The position numbers were made by a program, and so were the translations under genes. From Halosolutus gelatinilyticus (GTDB lineage: Archaea > Halobacteriota > Halobacteria > Halobacteriales > Natrialbaceae), in assembly GCF_023028105.1 (NCBI RefSeq), contig NZ_CP095494.1:24309-88308 (forward strand): DNA of 64,000 bases. The letters run 5' to 3'. Below, piece after piece: positions 29,773-37,959 of this stretch. Below the pieces are notes generated by a model. It was not told where the DNA came from. It was given only the letters and a program-made list of their open reading frames with translations, and made no database searches. Within the stretch, counting starts at the first letter, position 1; the number at the start of each line of letters is the position of its first letter.

Positions 29773-30732
29773 ATGAATCGAGACGAATCCAAGATCAAAG
29801 ACGAGTACCACACGCTCGTCCGTGACGTCTTCGAGGGGGTTGTACGTGAGGTCAACAGCCACTACCCCGCGGAGCGATCGGTCCGACTCGACTGGGAACG
29901 GATCAGAGAGTTCGACAAGACGATCGCGAAGACGTTCCTTCGGAACCCGCAGCGGGCGCGCGGCAGTACCGCGGAAGCGATCGAGTGCTGGAACGAGGTC
30001 GATATCCCGGACTCGATCGTCCGTGTGCACAACATCCCCGACGAGTACCAGTTCCGCGTCGGGAAGCAGCGAACGATCCATCTCGGTCGGCTCATCACGA
30101 TTACCGGCGAGGTCGTTGAAATGGACGGCGTCAAACCGTTCGCGAAGATGGCCGCACTCGAATGCCACCAGTGTGGGACGCTGAACTACGTTCCCCAATC
30201 GTACGGGAAGATGATCGACCCGCACGCGTGTGAGGGTTGTGAGAAAAAATCCGGTCCGTTCCTGTTCCGGCGACAGCAGTCGGAACTGCTCGACTACCGC
30301 AAGGTGATCCTCCAGCGCGCGGATACAAATCTTGACGACGATCCGCCACAGCTCGCCGTCTATCTCACCGAGGACCTCGTCGATCGGATCGGACCTGGAG
30401 ATCACGTCTCGCTCGTCGGCTACTACGATACCGGCCGCATTCAGAAAAAATCAGTTCTCCAAACGTACCTTGAGACGTGGGATATCGAGTCTCACGAGGA
30501 AGGCGTGCTCGCCGATCGACTCTCGCCGGATGAGCTTGCCGACGCGATCTGCGAGGAAGTCGAAGCGAAACAGGACGAAGACCCGTCGTCGTTCGGCGCC
30601 GATCGCGAGGCAATCATCGAAACACTCGTCGACGAAGGTGTCCGCCGCAAGGAAGTCGAGTCACAACTGGAGGACCTCATCGATCAGAAGGAAATCAGCG
30701 AGATCGGCGGCGGCAAACTGATGGTTACGTAG
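29773..30732 (+). CDS. MCM-like OB-fold protein lacking the AAA+ motor
   Basis: 319 aa. The first ~210 residues match the N-terminal region of archaeal MCM helicase. They include an A-domain, the RxxH.G.LITITGEVVEMDGVKP OB strand pattern, and a zinc site with Cys131/134 and Cys153/156. After the OB fold there is no Walker A, Walker B or arginine finger. A ~70-residue winged helix of MCM C-terminal type follows directly (~250-319). Full MCM is about 700 aa. It should bind single-stranded DNA but cannot unwind it. It is the last gene of the block, 2 bases after the ATPase stop. Confidence 0.82.
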   Translation: MNRDESKIKDEYHTLVRDVFEGVVREVNSHYPAERSVRLDWERIREFDKTIAKTFLRNPQRARGSTAEAIECWNEVDIPDSIVRVHNIPDEYQFRVGKQRTIHLGRLITITGEVVEMDGVKPFAKMAALECHQCGTLNYVPQSYGKMIDPHACEGCEKKSGPFLFRRQQSELLDYRKVILQRADTNLDDDPPQLAVYLTEDLVDRIGPGDHVSLVGYYDTGRIQKKSVLQTYLETWDIESHEEGVLADRLSPDELADAICEEVEAKQDEDPSSFGADREAIIETLVDEGVRRKEVESQLEDLIDQKEISEIGGGKLMVT

Positions 30733-31024
30733 CAGCCGATCGTCCGTCCGAGATCCCACCGTCGTCCGTACGCGCGTCCATCCTCCGAGGACAACCAGAT
30801 GTGGCAGAAAAGGCGATCAGCGACCAATCTGAGCGCGTCTGAGGAAACGGTCGTCTGCGTGTCTCCGAGCGCCCGCGGCTACGCGCGTACAATGTAGAGT
30901 CTCCGGTGGTTGAAAGACGTCCAGCAATTCAGACCGACACCGTGGTGTCCGGCGAAGTGTTCAGACGTGTCTTCCCCCGAGAACTGTGAGGAAAACGAAT
31001 ATGGAGACAGTATCTGGATACAGA

Positions 31025-31339
31025 TTACCGCTGCCCGTTCTTGTGCTGCTGGACGCGAGCAACGTTTTCTGGATACGATCGATCGCTGTCGAACAGCGGA
31101 TCGTCGGGAAAGACGCGATCGCGGCAGATCGCGTCAATATCACTGCCGGGTTCGGGCCGATCGCCCGTCACCTTCTCGACGGCGTTGTACCACGACGTCG
31201 TGTGCCCCGTCGGGAACACGGGCCACTCGTCGATCGGCGGATCCTGTACGCGCTGCAAGCGCGCGAGCGAGTCGTGAGCGGCGTCGGTCAACCCGACGGG
31301 TTCGCGGTCGCGGGACTTGCCGAAGACGTCGTCGACGGA
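31025..31339 (-). pseudogene. Tyrosine integrase, central fragment (int-N side)
   Basis: Open in one frame from a stop at 31340 down to 31025. The part above 31163 reads GKSRDREPVGL and IDEWPVFPTGH, matching the intact integrase at 40673-41827 (GKNQDREPAQL, SDEWPVFPSMH). The N-terminal ~200 residues are gone. Below 31114 the reading no longer resembles an integrase. The break coincides with the 50-bp repeat shared with 37806-37855. Confidence 0.8.
31114..31163. repeat. Left att-like direct repeat inside the integrase fragment
   Basis: 50 bases matching 37806-37855 at 47 positions, including 22 uninterrupted (CGCGATCGCGGCAGATCGCG and two more). It codes EPGSDIDAICRDR on the minus strand in both copies. 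Expected for an attachment core lying inside an SSV-type integrase gene. Confidence 0.7.
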
Positions 31340-31440
31340 CTACCGGCTTCGCCTGTGTAACTTCGTGCTGTCAACTCTGATCTACAATCTGTGGCAGCTG
31401 ACGGACTACTCCGGGGACTCGTCTAACAGTACTGGTACCG

Positions 31441-31693
31441 ATGGCGTTTGAGACGGCGATCCAACAGTTGAAACGCGACTTCATTGGCCGATGTGATTCT
31501 GATAGTCCTCGAGTCCGTGCCTTCTACTTCGGAACAGGGCAGTTGCTGTTCAACTTCTGGTTGCATTCAGCTATGAACTCTCCTTCCATTTCGATCACAC
31601 CAGGGTTCGAGTGCTTGGACCCAAACTTCTCGACGAGGTTCGCGAAGCCGACTTCGAAGCGGCAAAAGCAAGGAAGTTACCTGGAATATAGCG
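31441..31693 (+). pseudogene. Transposase C-terminal remnant, frameshifted
   Basis: Frame one reads AIQQLKRDFIGRC, then VRAFYFGTGQLLFNFW, a pattern of DDE transposase C-termini in haloarchaeal IS elements. After about 31560 the match continues in another frame (YELSFHFDHTRVRVLGPKLL to a stop at ~31693). One frameshift and no N-terminal part, so it is a dead fragment. It lies next to the truncated end of the integrase fragment and may explain that truncation. Confidence 0.65.
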
Positions 31694-31744
31694 CCTAAAT
31701 TCAAAATTACTGCTATAGAGTAAAGACCCTAACTTTGAGAGTGA

Positions 31745-32293
31745 TCATTCAGAGTATTCAATTCTATTAGTCACAACACGAGTATCGTCATCTTCAGTAG
31801 GGTCGAAATGATTTTCAACTGCTTCTACTATATTTGGAAGGGTCGATTCCAATCCTAAAGTAACGGAATACGGCTTATGATCCAAATCATCAGTACATGA
31901 GCCGGTGAACAATCCAGTCTTATTCCCCTCCTCTACCCAACCAACACTAATATGTAATGTATTTTTTTCATTCTCAAAATTAAGCTTCTCAACTGTTATA
32001 GCATTACATGTACTTGAACCATAAGTTAGAACACCTTCGACATATACTTCGTTTTCTTCACTGTCAAAATTTATGATAGGTTTCTCAGATGGGGGTGTGT
32101 TTTCGTCAATTTCACGGGTGGGGATCTCACCCCAGTCAAACTCCGCTGAGTCTATTTCTTCCGGTAGGTTGTCTAGTGGATCTGGATCTGATCGCAAAAA
32201 TAACCACCAAGAACCAAATCCGGAAATGGGGACAACGACTCCTATTTTCATCAATCTGCGTTTTGTGATTTTTAGATTTTTATTGGTACTCAT
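31745..32293 (-). CDS. Membrane-anchored small protein, unknown
   Basis: 182 aa. A basic N-terminus (KITKRRLMK) and one hydrophobic segment (~16-33) form an anchor, followed by an acidic outer domain with two cysteines. AT content is clearly above that of the 6-30 kb block, a sign of separate origin. No family recognised. Confidence 0.65.
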   Translation of the reverse strand: MSTNKNLKITKRRLMKIGVVVPISGFGSWWLFLRSDPDPLDNLPEEIDSAEFDWGEIPTREIDENTPPSEKPIINFDSEENEVYVEGVLTYGSSTCNAITVEKLNFENEKNTLHISVGWVEEGNKTGLFTGSCTDDLDHKPYSVTLGLESTLPNIVEAVENHFDPTEDDDTRVVTNRIEYSE

Positions 32294-32378
32294 GTTACTG
32301 ATTATGTGGGGTTCTGACTGTTTGTTGCTAATTGTCCCGACCGTATTAAAGATTCACCAACTCTACTTTCAGTTGACC

Positions 32379-33494
32379 TTATGACCCTAACTGGGCATTC
32401 ACAGCATCTAAAGCTTCATCACCAGCAACACCGGCGTCCCATTCATCTATGATATAACCGCCTACTTCGATATAAACCCGTCCGGAATGGAATGCAACTA
32501 GTTTCCCATCATCATCAACCCAGGGTCCTCCGGAATCGCCACCCTGTGCATTTCTAGAGTCCATATTGACTTGATGTTCAGCACGTTCGCCACCTGCAGC
32601 CGCTCCTATTACCCTATTATCTTCAGTACAGCTGTTTTTCCCAGAGAGGGTACAGTCAATCGTGTCCCGGATTGTATTTTCAAGTATTCCATCCCAGGTC
32701 CAGACACCAGTGACATCTGGCGCCGCACCGACAACACCCCCATGATCAGGAGAGGTTCCAGAATCTGAATTAAATTCGTATGAAGTAATATCTTCACTTT
32801 GGTCTCGTGAAGAGAAGGATCCAACAGGGTTTGAATCCACTTGATACATGCTTGAATTGCCCTCCATAACGTGATCTGCAGTGATTAGAACTGTATCGTC
32901 AGTATCAGTCCCATCTCCGTAGCAAACCAGACCGAGAGTTCCAGAAGTAGTAGAAGGAATAGTACTGATTCCAAGTCCTCCCTCCAAAGTGGTTCGATCA
33001 TCACCGCGATACCCACAAGCGTCACCCTCTGATTTTATATTTTCTTGATTGATTTCAACTGGAAGCCGCTCGGGTTCATTATTTTTAACCGCTTGTTTTG
33101 CTTGTTTGTTTTTCTCTTTCACTTCCCTTGATCGGATTTCATTTTCCGGTTCTGGGACAGTAATCTCAATTTTAAGATCCGTTCTACTATCGGATTGCTG
33201 ATGAAGTGTTATGCTTCTAATTTCATCTTTGTCTCTCACTTTTTCAGAAAAGTCCTTGTATGCCTGTAGTAGTTCGTACCTTTCTTCTTCAATTATTTTG
33301 ACTTTATCTGGACGTCCTTGTTTATCTTTGGTAAGGGTTAGTGGAACACCTTCAGGCTCTTCCCCATAAGCAGTTCCTAAGGCAGATTGAAGTCCGGCAA
33401 TGCTAACTGTACCGGCCCCTAATAACCTGAGGAACCGACGACGGGTACTGTGATTTAGCTGAACAGTCTCTCCAATTTCAAGTTGTCTCGCCAT
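32379..33494 (-). CDS. Trypsin-like (S1) serine protease, Tat-exported
   Basis: 371 aa. STRRRFLRLLGAGTVSIAGL (residues 16-35) is a twin-arginine signal. A ~130-residue Glu/Lys-rich propeptide-like part follows. His208 in LITADHV and Ser321 in GDSGGP are the trypsin-type catalytic residues, with an Asp candidate near residue 230-240. Cys pairs around 160/191 and 265-270 could form disulphides. Low-GC DNA like its neighbour. An extracellular protease of element or cell; both are possible. Confidence 0.88.
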   Translation of the reverse strand: MARQLEIGETVQLNHSTRRRFLRLLGAGTVSIAGLQSALGTAYGEEPEGVPLTLTKDKQGRPDKVKIIEEERYELLQAYKDFSEKVRDKDEIRSITLHQQSDSRTDLKIEITVPEPENEIRSREVKEKNKQAKQAVKNNEPERLPVEINQENIKSEGDACGYRGDDRTTLEGGLGISTIPSTTSGTLGLVCYGDGTDTDDTVLITADHVMEGNSSMYQVDSNPVGSFSSRDQSEDITSYEFNSDSGTSPDHGGVVGAAPDVTGVWTWDGILENTIRDTIDCTLSGKNSCTEDNRVIGAAAGGERAEHQVNMDSRNAQGGDSGGPWVDDDGKLVAFHSGRVYIEVGGYIIDEWDAGVAGDEALDAVNAQLGS

Positions 33495-34184
33495 TGGTTA
33501 ACACCAACTAAATTCAGAACCGTTAAAATATTAGTATTAACTGATGGATATTTCATCAGTAGATGAATATCATCTCAGACAATGGTTAGATTTGACTATT
33601 TTTGCTCTATAGGGAATGCAGTACGGCAATACAATAACGCAAAGCAGAGTCTTGCGTTTGCTTTGTAGTCAAGTAAGACGTTCCAAGATGAGATCACACT
33701 TATTACAGAGAAGAGTCTGGAGAGTATTCTCAAAGAGTAGTTCTGAATTTGGGAGCGGGTACTGTCTAGTTAAGCGCTTCTGGCGTATTCCGGCGTTTCA
33801 GCAGGTGTCGTGACGCCCTGAGTGATTAGCGCAATACTCACACATTCTGTGACGTGTGTTGAAGTAGTCGAATGTTCGCTGCTCGTCGATCGAGTCCCAC
33901 TTGTGTCAGCGACTAGGTGCAGTTTCGCAGGGCTCGTCACGCCTTTATCGCCACTCAGTCTTGCGGTTTCCCTTATCTAGACAGTGCCTTTTTGTTGGTT
34001 AAAATCTCTTGGTCAATCTATCGCGCTTTGTATCGGCTGTATATTACTCGAAACTTCTTTATAGACAATTTCGTACGATATTAAACTGTACAAATCACTA
34101 AACGATAGTGTAATGCTCTGTCAATCAAGGAAATAAAAGCAGAAGTCTTATATTTCCCTCGGTATTTTGCATTTCAGTCGGAAT
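33495..34184. other. 690-base AT-rich gap holding a MITE-like element
   Basis: No credible gene. The only open stretch (33616-33813, +) has no family features. The region contains the inverted-repeat element at 33758-33988 and otherwise AT-rich sequence serving as promoter region for the flanking minus-strand protease. Confidence 0.55.
33758..33988. mobile_element. MITE-like element, 231 bp, with terminal inverted repeats
   Basis: Left end GGTACTGTCTAGTTAAG (33758-33774) and right end CTTATCTAGACAGTGCC (33972-33988) are inverted copies matching 15 of 17 bases. Such termini look like those of haloarchaeal IS6-type elements. The interior is too short for a transposase, so this is a non-autonomous derivative or solo remnant. 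No clear target-site duplication flanks it. Confidence 0.6.
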
Positions 34185-34967
34185 TCAGGAAAGTGATAGC
34201 GGTGTACTGTCGGTTTCATGTTTTGAATACCAGTCTATTCCCCACGAAACTGCGGCTCTGTTTTTAGAATCAATGACGCCGCGAACAACACCAATATCGT
34301 CGTGAATAACGATAAGAACATGTTCGACAGGTTCTGTGATCACGACAACTCCCATCGGGATTTCACCAGAGTACGAATAAGCTTCGAAATTCCCAGTGTT
34401 AAGGAGGGTTTTGAATTCGTCACTGAGTTTTGTTTGCACATGTTCAGTCGCCTCCCTCCCGAAGACAAACTCGGCATCCAGTCGGTTCTCTGTCACCTGG
34501 GTCAAATACGTATCTACCATAGCCGAGAAAACAGTCGGCACCACACCACTAATCTTGGCCGCCTCAGAGACTTGTTCTTCAAGATATTCGTATACAAGAT
34601 CTGGTCTTGTCTCCCCGATTACAAGTGTCGTTGCATCACAAGCGACGGACGGGTCAAGAACCGTTCCAATCTCCTGTCTTGTTTCGAGTAATCGCTCTGA
34701 TTCTGCAAACGTCTGGACGATTTCGTCGGTTCGCTCATACTGTGTATAGACGATTTCGCCGAACGTCGTCGTCGCATACATACCATTCTGTCTTTTGACT
34801 AGATTGTGATCTTCGAGTTGTTTGAGCCCACGGTAAACCGTCGACTGTGAAGCGTCTACCTCATTGACCAGTTGGTTTTGATAAGCCGGGTCCTCGATGA
34901 GCCGTTTGAATATAGATGATCGTTTGTGGAGGGCCATGTAGGCGGCGTGTGATTTTTCCGCGTCCAT
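34185..34967 (-). CDS. Winged-helix transcriptional regulator with C-terminal sensor-like domain
   Basis: 260 aa. Residues ~5-75 form a winged helix (VNEVDASQSTVYRGLKQLED is the recognition region). The ~185-residue C-terminal domain resembles the ligand-binding half of haloarchaeal HTH/TrmB-like regulators. The start at 34967 (MDAEKSH) is preferred to a start eight residues earlier. No obvious neighbour in the same operon. It could control the divergent or downstream element genes. Confidence 0.72.
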   Translation of the reverse strand: MDAEKSHAAYMALHKRSSIFKRLIEDPAYQNQLVNEVDASQSTVYRGLKQLEDHNLVKRQNGMYATTTFGEIVYTQYERTDEIVQTFAESERLLETRQEIGTVLDPSVACDATTLVIGETRPDLVYEYLEEQVSEAAKISGVVPTVFSAMVDTYLTQVTENRLDAEFVFGREATEHVQTKLSDEFKTLLNTGNFEAYSYSGEIPMGVVVITEPVEHVLIVIHDDIGVVRGVIDSKNRAAVSWGIDWYSKHETDSTPLSLS

Positions 34968-35010
34968 GATTCTATGTATCACATAAAGCAACTTATATTA
35001 ATGGGAATTG

Positions 35011-35124
35011 CTATGGGTTCCAACTGGCATAGTAGTATTCGAGATATATAGAATATGACACGTGGCTGTATGCGACCAGGGCCGATACGATCAATAGGTC
35101 GTCTGCTTTCTCGCGATCGGACAT
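35011..35124 (-). pseudogene. Truncated copy of a leaderless small gene (paralogue at 42426)
   Basis: 37 codons. The first ~17 residues (MSDREKADDLLIVSALVAY) match the 60-aa protein at 42426-42608 (MSDRTPQEDLLVIEALVEY), then diverge and stop. A shared upstream box TTTTTATCCGA, ~25 bases before both ATGs, suggests the promoter of a leaderless transcript was copied with it. Probably a cut-off remnant. Confidence 0.55.
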
Positions 35125-35352
35125 GCCGCTATTGCCCGCGGCTTCGGATAAAAAGTCTCGGCTATTCAGAAGGTACCTCTCCGCAGTGTAGGTCTTACAG
35201 CCGTCGTAGTCAGCCTTCCGATCGGCACACCGGTCACAGACGCGTTCGCTCCGCTCGACCCGCTTGAGAGCAACCGTCAGGAACGGATCATCAGGACCGA
35301 CCGCGCCACAGACCTGACAGTAGGTCCACTCGGGATAGCCGGCCACATCCAG
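35125..35352 (-). CDS. Possible zinc-finger protein (uncertain limits)
   Basis: From a GTG near 35352 the minus strand reads a compact protein with CQVC (~residue 10) and CDRC plus a later Cys (~residues 38-50), the spacing of a four-cysteine zinc site. The frame runs without a stop into the truncated small gene at 35124, so the true end is unclear. The frame further upstream is antisense to an HhH gene and is probably not coding. Confidence 0.4.
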
Positions 35353-35364
35353 CGTTGGCAGCTC

Positions 35365-35735
35365 GTGATGCTCGAGATTGCGCTCCGAGCGCTCGAGGAC
35401 ACGCGCTCGTGCCGCCTGGAACGCGCGGTAGGCGAAGCCCGCGATCGCCTGTCGTCGGACCCGGACCCGATCGATGACCTCCGCGAGCGGTACGCCGCCG
35501 GAGAAATCGACGCTACTGAGTTCGAACGCGAACTCGCGTTCTACGTCGACGATCGGAATGAGCAGATTCGAATCGTCGTCGAGATGTCCCCGGGATCGGC
35601 GAGGCGACATCGAAGGCGATCGCCTACGAGTACCAGTCGCTTGAGGACCTCCGGGGGAGCGATCGGGAGCGCCTGGAGTCTGTGCCGGGCGTCGGCGAGC
35701 AGCGGGCGGCAGATGTGCTCGATCGGGTTCGGTAA
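35365..35735 (+). pseudogene. Frameshifted SHOCT/HhH protein
   Basis: The first frame reads DDLRERYAAGEIDATEFERE, a SHOCT-like short helical motif, and then DDRNEQIRIVVE. At about 35582 the coding sense moves to another frame: DVPGIGEATSKAIAYEY, then LESVPGVGEQRAADVLDRVR and a stop at 35733. These are two helix-hairpin-helix motifs (DNA-binding). One frameshift breaks it. Fragments of the same family lie at 36533-36643 and 39833-39955. Confidence 0.65.
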
Positions 35736-35836
35736 CTATCCCTGACAGCCTTCCAAATTCCCGATTCCGGGTTGGTTGCAGACTGTATTCCATCAAGGTT
35801 CGCAGTACCAACTTTGATACTGAACCAGCATATTGA

Positions 35837-36505
35837 ATGATGGGAATTCTTTTTAGTTATGAAAGTGAATATGAATGTATGATAGAATTGAATGAGTGGA
35901 GATTCAAAATTCGAACATTTTTCACGAAACTGTTCATTTGGGTTTCACAACGTACATCCATCGAGGAAATCAACGAGGTTTCACTCCTTAACGAGAGAAC
36001 CACCATCTACTCGTTTCGGAGCGACTCGGCGATTTTTGCTCAAGTGACTCCGATCGGTACTATCATTTGGAACAAATCTCGTATGGAAGGTCTTTCAACC
36101 CGGTCAAAGCAACTTATACTTCGTCATGAGTGTAGTCATCGTGACCGAAATCCAATATATAAGGGTATTCTATATGGGATGGCTGTATCGTTCGCTGCGG
36201 GTCTCCTCTTATTGCTGATCTCGTTTGCACTTTTAGCCCTTGGAGCATCACCGTCCGAACTATTAACTCCAGTTCTCATTGCTGTAGGGATGATAGGTTC
36301 GTTCATCATTTTAGTCCGTATTGAGGAAACTCTCGCTGACTACCATGCGATTCGAGATTTGGGCGAAGAGACCTTTATCGATGCATACAACGAGATATCA
36401 AGTGAAAGTGATAATTCGCTTCATGCTCAGGGTCTACGTAAAGTGCTATACACTGATCCCTCCGATACTGTCCGTATCTATCGGTTTTTCCAGCGTATCT
36501 CTTAG
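35837..36505 (+). CDS. M48-like membrane zinc metalloprotease
   Basis: 222 aa. H97-E98-C-S-H101 is an HExxH zincin motif, and E164-T-L-A-D168 is the ExxxD third-ligand motif of M48/HtpX peptidases. Two membrane helices (~110-132 and ~143-161) lie between them, as in this family. It is shorter than typical HtpX (~290 aa) and lacks its first helices. Low-GC DNA. Acts at the membrane; substrate unknown. Confidence 0.72.
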   Translation: MMGILFSYESEYECMIELNEWRFKIRTFFTKLFIWVSQRTSIEEINEVSLLNERTTIYSFRSDSAIFAQVTPIGTIIWNKSRMEGLSTRSKQLILRHECSHRDRNPIYKGILYGMAVSFAAGLLLLLISFALLALGASPSELLTPVLIAVGMIGSFIILVRIEETLADYHAIRDLGEETFIDAYNEISSESDNSLHAQGLRKVLYTDPSDTVRIYRFFQRIS

Positions 36506-36532
36506 TCGTTATACAGCGTGAGATGATCCTTC

Positions 36533-36643
36533 AAGGGCCTTCGGCAGAGCGTTCGGAGGCGCCTAGAGTCCATGCCGGGTGTCGGTGAGCAGCGAGCGCA
36601 GGACGTGCTCGATCGGGTCCGTCCCACCGGAAACGCGGAGTGA
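36533..36643 (+). pseudogene. C-terminal HhH fragment
   Basis: Reads RLESMPGVGEQRAQDVLDRV and a stop, about 80% identical to the end of the broken gene at 35365-35735. No start or N-terminal part is present. Confidence 0.65.
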
Positions 36644-36710
36644 TCGGTTCGTAACCAAGATCAAGCGCGTACGAGAGGTATTTAAATCTGAGAACCATCA
36701 GTAATACTGT

Positions 36711-36959
36711 ATGACTGACTTCCAAGACCATTTCGAAGACATGGACGAAGAAATCGGAGAGTTCACTGACGACCTCACTGAACGGCTCGAAGAGGCATTC
36801 GGCTCCGAGGTCGAGATTAGTCAGGTTCAGAACGACCCGCAGAACGATCGATATACGATAGAAATCGATCCTGTTGGAGTAGAGGACATGCTCTCCGAGG
36901 AACTAGATGTGAGGGTTATGACGATCGGTGGAATCACTATTCGCATGGAAGATAGGTAG
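36711..36959 (+). CDS. Small very acidic protein, unknown
   Basis: 82 aa with a helical Asp/Glu-rich first half and a beta-type second half. The AT-rich box TATTTAAATC (36679-36688) lies ~25 bases upstream of the ATG, so a leaderless transcript is likely. No family recognised. Confidence 0.6.
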   Translation: MTDFQDHFEDMDEEIGEFTDDLTERLEEAFGSEVEISQVQNDPQNDRYTIEIDPVGVEDMLSEELDVRVMTIGGITIRMEDR

Positions 36960-37020
36960 GCCAGATTGATCACATCCAAACATATTTTTTGATTGCCTTT
37001 CTTTCACTATCCGTAAAATC

Positions 37021-37539
37021 ATGCCAGCTAACGCACCCTATACAGTTACCAAGGGAGACGATGTTTTAGAGATTGAACTAATATCTGAAGACCTTGAATC
37101 CCGACGTAACGTCTATTTCACGGATCAATCACCTGTGTTTGAAATACGAGCTGAAAATATCAGTAATAGGCCTGTGGAGGGGAGTACAACTCTGAGGTTC
37201 TCTTTTGAAGAGTCAGAGAACAAAATAGAAAATGGTGTCGCAACTAAAATTGAACTTGATCTCGAACCGGGAGAGAGCAAAACGGTTACTCATCAAATCC
37301 GTATGCTTCCCTACCAGGGAACAGCAGCTGTGACAGTCCGCCGGTGCCGGGTCAGAGACCAAGAAGACAGGATTGAATTGCAAAGGATATCGAATCGGTA
37401 TAAAAGGATATACACGTTCATGGTTTATGACCGAGACTATTATAAAGTAAATTATCTTTGGCCGAGACGCGCGCAATATATCGCAGCCTTCCTCTCTGTC
37501 CTTATCGTTTTAGTTGGTATCCTGCAACTCACAGGATAA
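37021..37539 (+). CDS. Tail-anchored protein with CARDB/BACON-like beta domain
   Basis: 172 aa. Residues ~10-110 form a beta sandwich with a typical 'ENISNRPVEG...LEPGESKTV' pattern of adhesin-like or CARDB domains. A membrane helix (~148-170) sits at the very C-terminus. There is no N-terminal signal, so orientation is uncertain. Low-GC DNA. Confidence 0.62.
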   Translation: MPANAPYTVTKGDDVLEIELISEDLESRRNVYFTDQSPVFEIRAENISNRPVEGSTTLRFSFEESENKIENGVATKIELDLEPGESKTVTHQIRMLPYQGTAAVTVRRCRVRDQEDRIELQRISNRYKRIYTFMVYDRDYYKVNYLWPRRAQYIAAFLSVLIVLVGILQLTG

Positions 37540-37542
37540 CGA

Positions 37543-37869
37543 TCATTTCCGAACTTCGTCGATCGACTTCGCTATGTCCTCAGCCTGGATATCGGAGTAC
37601 GCGGCGTGCGTGGTCTCGATCGACTTGTGACGCAGTGCCGACTGTGCGAGTTCCGAGTGACCTTTTTCGTACAACTCCGCCCCGAGCGCCCGCCGGGCGC
37701 CATGGGGTTTCAGATACCCGCCGTCGACGTCGATCCCAGCCTCCTCGGTCAGTTGTTTCAGGATCTGTCGGCCAGCCTCTTTCGTGATCAACGGCGGCGC
37801 AACCTCGCGATCGCGGCAGATCGCGTCGATATCACTGCCGGGTTCGTGTCGATCGCTGAACGGCGCTGC
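37543..37869 (-). pseudogene. Tyrosine integrase, C-terminal fragment (int-C side)
   Basis: Open from a stop at 37870 to the stop at 37543. It carries the C-terminal catalytic block: LKPHGARRALG (HxxR), a later RHKSIETT His and the AAYSDI tyrosine. No N-terminal or first-arginine region is present. Its upper end holds EPGSDIDAICRDR, identical in protein to the other fragment at 31114-31163. A start-like TTG at 37791 exists but the gene is a half. Confidence 0.82.
37806..37855. repeat. Right att-like direct repeat inside the integrase fragment
   Basis: Partner of 31114-31163 (47 of 50 matches, same orientation). The two copies bound a 6.7-kb segment. Confidence 0.7.
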
Positions 37870-37959
37870 TCATGAAACCGAGAATGATCTCTATCTGACG
37901 ACTTGTAGCATATAACTAGATTAGTTTTATATAGAATAAGGATTAATACTCAGAATGTA

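Noticed and set aside
31207..31360. Plus-strand frame opposite the integrase fragment
   Set aside because: The minus strand clearly matches the intact integrase; the + frame is its shadow.
33616..33813. 65-codon + strand frame in the AT-rich gap
   Set aside because: Runs into the inverted-repeat element, no family features, no ribosome-binding site.
35220..35237. Fifteen-base match between 35220 and the integrase gene near 40977 as a further att repeat
   Set aside because: Both encode the short peptide CADR in different proteins; no longer similarity around it.
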